Assembly (NCBI GenBank): GCA_964449465.1
Contig: CAYVBK010000002.1
Span: forward strand, 135,720-199,719
Direction: 5' to 3'
Length of the DNA: 64,000 bases
Source: CAYRXM01 sp964449465
Lineage (GTDB): Bacteria > Chloroflexota > Anaerolineae > JAFGEY01
Shown here: positions 60,916 to 64,000 of the stretch, piece after piece
Position numbering within the stretch: position 1 is the stretch's first letter
Layout of the letters: each line of letters begins with the position of its first letter
Notes under the pieces: generated by a model
What the model was told of the DNA's origin: nothing
Database searches by the model: none
Seen by the model: the letters and a program-made list of their open reading frames with translations, nothing else
Position numbers and translations under genes: made by a program

Positions 60916-61989
60916 TTATTGATGATGCTCTATGTTTGGACGAAAACAAGTCACCGCCGATTCCTCGCAAGTCGCTCCGGCGCGAGCGGCAGTCTGATCA
61001 ATGGCCTGCCGCGCCATGTGACGCAGGGTATCGGGGTCGGTCTCGATGCGGGCGTTGATCAGCACTTGCACCCGACGACCGTTTAGCGACGGCAGCAACT
61101 CTTGCCAGTCGGCCTGATCCAGTGTGGAAAAACTGATCTTGACCTGCGCATCGCTCCCCTGCACCAAAAATTTGAGATGGCCGATGGGGAGTTGCCGCCG
61201 CCGAATATCGCCGAGCAGGGCATCTATGAGCAACAGCACCACCCGCCGCCCCTCGCCTTCCTGAACATGCCACGTCACCTCTTGATCCAGCCAGGCCAGC
61301 CTGGACTCGCCGTCACCGTATCGGTCATGGTCGAAATCGGGCGATGCAGACAGCCAGGCCAGTTGCCCCTGTTCGATCTGCTCAACCCAGCCGCACACAT
61401 CAACCAGATCGAGCGAGCTTTGCAGGCGGAGATATGGGGCGGCACAATGGATTCGCGCCAGGCACAGCACCTCGTCTCGCTGTTCGGGCCGCAGCAGATC
61501 GCTCTTGTTGATCACCAGCAGCCCGGCCTCCCGAATTTGCTGATCGAACAAATACATCACGTGTTCGCTAAACGGCATCGGCAGGCCCAGCAGCCGACGG
61601 TGCAGCAAGCGAGCGTCGGCAAACACCGAAAAACTGGTCAGGGCGGCACTGCCACTCTCTTGCAACTTGAGCAAAGGCTGAATCACCGAGGTAGCCACAT
61701 TGGCGCACGAGCCGACCGACTCGACAAACACCACGTCGGGCTGAAGAGTCAGGTGGATCAGGCTGAGCTGGGTGCCGAGTTCGTCGTAGCGGCAGCAAAA
61801 GCAGCCGCCGCCCACCTGCACGGCCGGTACATCGGCCAGGCGAAAAAAGGCCGTGTCTACCAGGTATTTGCCCTGATCGTTGGTGATCACCCCGACGCGC
61901 CGACCCTGCGCCAGCAAGTGCTTGCACGCGCTGACGATGGCCGTGGTTTTGCCGCTGCCCAAAAAGCCGCCTACCAGATGAGTGTGCAT
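60916..61989 (-). CDS. CobW/P47K-family GTPase
   Basis: 357 residues from the ATG at 61989. Walker A is GGFLGSGKTTA. The metal-chaperone CxCC motif is GGGCFCCRYDEL, VVFVESVGSCAN lies in the Walker B region, and INKSDL gives the NKxD guanine specificity. The C-terminal part (about 230-340) is diverged. COG0523/CobW proteins deliver metals, and some serve cobalamin enzymes. It lies 10 nt downstream of a pterin-binding methyltransferase gene, which suggests help with a corrinoid or metal-dependent methyl transfer. It is convergent with the hybrid kinase gene, only 13 nt apart, with no terminator visible between them. Confidence 0.88.
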   Translation of the reverse strand: MHTHLVGGFLGSGKTTAIVSACKHLLAQGRRVGVITNDQGKYLVDTAFFRLADVPAVQVGGGCFCCRYDELGTQLSLIHLTLQPDVVFVESVGSCANVATSVIQPLLKLQESGSAALTSFSVFADARLLHRRLLGLPMPFSEHVMYLFDQQIREAGLLVINKSDLLRPEQRDEVLCLARIHCAAPYLRLQSSLDLVDVCGWVEQIEQGQLAWLSASPDFDHDRYGDGESRLAWLDQEVTWHVQEGEGRRVVLLLIDALLGDIRRRQLPIGHLKFLVQGSDAQVKISFSTLDQADWQELLPSLNGRRVQVLINARIETDPDTLRHMARQAIDQTAARAGATCEESAVTCFRPNIEHHQ

Positions 61990-61999
61990 CGCCGTTGGC

Positions 62000-62914
62000 T
62001 CATTTGTTGAATTGACTCCGATAATAGCCGATCCAGCCGGCGGCCCATTCATCGTGTCCCAGCAGCAGATTTGCAGCCATCACCGCATCGCGCACCGCCG
62101 GATCGAGCGGGTTGGTGATGGGGCAGGTCAGGCCGTGAGCGGCAGCCATCGCCAGAAAAGCAGCATTGATGGCCTCGCGGCGCGGCAGACCGTGCGAGAC
62201 ATTGCTGGCCCCCAGGGTGACATTGACGCCCAGTTCGTCGGCGATGAGACGGCAAGCCGCCAGAGTCACGCGGGCCGCCTGCGGGTCGGCGCCGATGGTC
62301 AGGGTGAGCGGGTCCAGAATCACGTCGCAGCGAGGGATGCCCAGTTTTTCGGCTCGCCGGACGATCTTGTCGGCCACGCGCAACCGCTCTTGAGCGGTGA
62401 CGGGGATGCCGTCGTCGTCCATCACCAGGCCGATCACGGCGGCATAATGTTCGGCCACCAGCGGCAAGACACGACCGAGCGATCTTTCTTCGCCGTTGAC
62501 CGAATTGACCAACGCTTTGCCCTGATAGGCGCGCAATGCCGCCTCCAATGTGGCCGGGTTGGGGCTATCTATGCACAGCGGGACGTCGGTCACTGCGCCG
62601 ATGGCCTCGATCATGCGCACGATCAGCGTTGGCTCATCGGCGCCCGGTACGCCGGCATTGACATCGAGGATGGCGGCACCCGCATCCACCTGCGCCAGGG
62701 CGTCACGGCACACCACATCCATCTCGCCGGCCTGCAAAGAGGCCATCAGGCGCGGGCGGCCGGTGGGGTTGATTCGTTCGCCGATAAGAGTCAGCGGCCG
62801 GCCACGCGAGATGGTCACGCTGCGCATGGCCGAAGACACAACCGTTTCCAGGTCACGACCGGAACCACGATCCAGGCTACGATCCGGGTTACAATCCGGG
62901 TTACAATCCGGCAC
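62000..62914 (-). CDS. Pterin-binding methyltransferase (MeTr/AcsE-like, DHPS fold)
   Basis: 304 residues from a GTG at 62914, 6 nt after AGGAGG; an ATG at 62920 directly abuts that site. The DHPS-like TIM barrel starts at TLIGERINPTG (methyltetrahydrofolate-type signature) and continues with GAAILDVNAGVPG, DVPLCIDSPNP, LVNSVNGEE, DVILDPLTLTIG and TLGASNVSHGLP. This pattern fits methyltetrahydrofolate:corrinoid methyltransferases rather than sulfonamide-target DHPS. The first 20 residues come from a degenerate 12-bp repeat (NPDC units) and are probably not part of the fold. It is coupled to the upstream HAD gene and followed by a CobW GTPase gene. Confidence 0.87.
   Translation of the reverse strand: MPDCNPDCNPDRSLDRGSGRDLETVVSSAMRSVTISRGRPLTLIGERINPTGRPRLMASLQAGEMDVVCRDALAQVDAGAAILDVNAGVPGADEPTLIVRMIEAIGAVTDVPLCIDSPNPATLEAALRAYQGKALVNSVNGEERSLGRVLPLVAEHYAAVIGLVMDDDGIPVTAQERLRVADKIVRRAEKLGIPRCDVILDPLTLTIGADPQAARVTLAACRLIADELGVNVTLGASNVSHGLPRREAINAAFLAMAAAHGLTCPITNPLDPAVRDAVMAANLLLGHDEWAAGWIGYYRSQFNK
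62852..62911 (-). repeat. 12-bp minisatellite at the 5' end of the methyltransferase gene
   Basis: Five 12-bp units, decaying with distance from the start: CCGGATTGTAAC twice, then CCGGATCGTAGC, CTGGATCGTGGT and TCCGGTCGTGAC. They are in frame. Confidence 0.8.
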
Positions 62915-62925
62915 AAACATCCTCC

Positions 62926-63660
62926 TTACTCAAGACCATTCAATCTGTTCACCACCGCGATCAACTCGTGCAATGAACCGATTTCCACATCGGGTTTGAA
63001 GCCATTGAGAGCAAAGGCCGGGCTGCGTTTGAACACTGTGCGCATGCCCACCGCGTGGGCCCCCACCAGGTCGTGTTCGGGCATATCGCCGACAAACAAG
63101 GCCTCGCCCGCCGACACATTCAATCGGGCCAGAGCCAGCTCATAGATGGCGGTTTGCGGCTTCCACAGTCCCACATCGCCAGAAAAGATGAGATAATCCA
63201 GGTGAGGCAGCAGGCCAAACCGCTGCAATTCGCTCTGGTGATATTGGCCCGGCCACATGGTATTCGAAACCAGGGCCAGGACGATCCCCATACGACGCAG
63301 CGAACGCAGCGTTTCCCCGGCATCGGGATAAGCGTAAACGCGCCGGTCCAGCGGAGCGATATAGTGGGCGATGGCCTGCTCCATTTCGTCGGCCGACGGC
63401 GCAATGCCGCAGACCTGACAGGCCTCATCGAGCAGGTCTTGCAAAGTGAGGTTGCGGCGACCTTGTGCTGCCTGTTGCCAGCGCTGTGGCAAAGCATCCA
63501 TCACCGTGCGGGCGAACAGATCGAGCGAAAATGTGTGGCGCTGCCCCAGGAACGCCCCCACCGCCCGGACGCCGGCGCGTTCCCATTCCAACCAGGGCAG
63601 TTGATCGGGGTTGAATTCGATCAACGTGCCACCCATATCAAACAAAATGGCCTGAATCAT
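62926..63660 (-). CDS. HAD family hydrolase
   Basis: 244 residues. Motif I reads FDMGGTLIEF: the second Asp of the DxDGT motif is Gly, as in several HAD subgroups that do not use it as general acid. Motif II is LVSNT, motif III LWKPQ and motif IV FVGDMPEHDLVGAHAVG. The cap is helical. AAGGA precedes the ATG. Its stop overlaps the ribosome binding site of the methyltransferase gene, so they form one unit with the CobW GTPase. Substrate unknown. Confidence 0.88.
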   Translation of the reverse strand: MIQAILFDMGGTLIEFNPDQLPWLEWERAGVRAVGAFLGQRHTFSLDLFARTVMDALPQRWQQAAQGRRNLTLQDLLDEACQVCGIAPSADEMEQAIAHYIAPLDRRVYAYPDAGETLRSLRRMGIVLALVSNTMWPGQYHQSELQRFGLLPHLDYLIFSGDVGLWKPQTAIYELALARLNVSAGEALFVGDMPEHDLVGAHAVGMRTVFKRSPAFALNGFKPDVEIGSLHELIAVVNRLNGLE

Positions 63661-64000
63661 GATGGTTTCCTTTGGTAATTTGATAACAAGATTCCAAGAC
63701 TAGGTGCTTTTGGTTCGTTCATTTTTGATGGACATATAAAAATCTTTTAGATTAAAAACGATGCTTTATGAGCTGCCATCTGAAAAAGGACTGATGCCCA
63801 TTTCACTGTTACGCCCCCCAAAAGCCGCCCACATTCTGTCGGCAGGGGCTGAAAACCAGGCCCAAGTCGTTCTGATGTTAGCTATGGCCCTTGCCTGGTC
63901 TGCGACGACAGAAAACACCCCGATTTTCGGGGGGTTCGGGGGTCAAAGCACCCCCGACGGGGTATGTCAAGGGGCTGGCCCCTTGACATAAAAAGCTATG
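63661..64000. other. Right-edge intergenic region with three hairpins
   Basis: The part next to the HAD gene (63661-63760) is AT-rich and probably holds its leftward promoter, although no clear hexamer pair is seen. The distal part has three consecutive hairpins: CCCCGA / TCGGGG (63918-63932), TCGGGGGT / ACCCCCGA (63936-63957), and a 13-bp stem (63963-63975 with 63978-63990; core GTCAAGGGGC). No T-run follows on the plus strand. This may be the end of a mobile element or a repeat cluster that continues beyond the window. Confidence 0.5.

Noticed and set aside
63761..63991. Plus-strand open frame of 76 codons at the right edge
   Set aside because: No ribosome binding site; the last third is made of the hairpin cluster; no similarity recognised.
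1..64000. tRNA or rRNA genes
   Set aside because: The intergenic regions were read for cloverleaf or rRNA-like sequence by eye and none was seen; a covariance-model scan would be decisive.

Overview
The window is a GC-rich bacterial chromosome segment, read here as most likely Chloroflexota (Anaerolineae-like). That placement is an inference from gene content: families of multi-membrane-helix histidine kinases, a Ser/Thr kinase receptor, DUF11/lamin-tail/beta-helix surface proteins with Pro-Thr stalks, and TrmFO. There is no rRNA or other marker to prove it. No rRNA, tRNA, CRISPR array, integrase or transposase was found. Genes run in long same-strand blocks: minus 1-13380, plus 13563-37427, minus 37570-46176, plus 46463-60902, minus 60916-63660.

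Region 1 (1-13380, minus): a truncated edge gene; an operon of a FadR-type GntR regulator and three aldo/keto reductases (two carrying C-terminal 4Fe-4S domains), with a visible promoter, operator and terminator; an NAD-type malic enzyme with a small hypothetical partner; a small-protein pseudogene broken by a TAG codon; a GNAT acetyltransferase; and two paralogous membrane histidine kinases with no response regulator nearby.

Region 2 (13563-37427, plus): trmFO, a YwaF-like membrane protein, a YhaM-like OB/HD nuclease, and a 1131-residue receptor kinase joining a Ser/Thr kinase, one membrane helix, TPRs and a BMP/PnrA-type nucleoside-binding module. Next come a sulfatase, a glycerate kinase, a divergent enolase-like protein and a D-2-hydroxyacid dehydrogenase. 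On paper these form a hydroxypyruvate - glycerate - 2-phosphoglycerate - PEP route, but the enolase homologue has lost key catalytic residues. A long run of hydrolases and surface proteins follows (lamin-tail/phospholipase D protein, metallo-beta-lactamase-fold enzymes, HAD phosphatases, an LPETG-anchored protein, an M14 carboxypeptidase), ending with galM and a strong bidirectional terminator.

Region 3 (37570-46176, minus): a single 2868-residue secreted surface protein with two beta-helix blocks, DUF11 modules, and 100-residue Ig/cadherin-like repeats that are still almost identical in DNA. Region 4 (46463-60902, plus): an envelope-stress-like membrane pair; a SIS sugar-phosphate enzyme, a PfpI-like protein, a YigZ protein, a DapA-family aldolase and an FAD oxidoreductase; then two hybrid histidine kinases, one using a LacI-type sugar-binding domain as an apparently cytosolic sensor. 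Region 5 (60916-63660, minus): a HAD hydrolase, a pterin-binding methyltransferase and a CobW-type GTPase.

The strongest unusual signals are the kinase-TPR-BMP receptor, the LacI-sensor hybrid kinase, the active-site-altered enolase in a glycerate cluster, a MITE-like repeat family with 13-15 bp terminal inverted repeats present twice in opposite orientation, and short in-frame minisatellites at the 5' ends of two genes.
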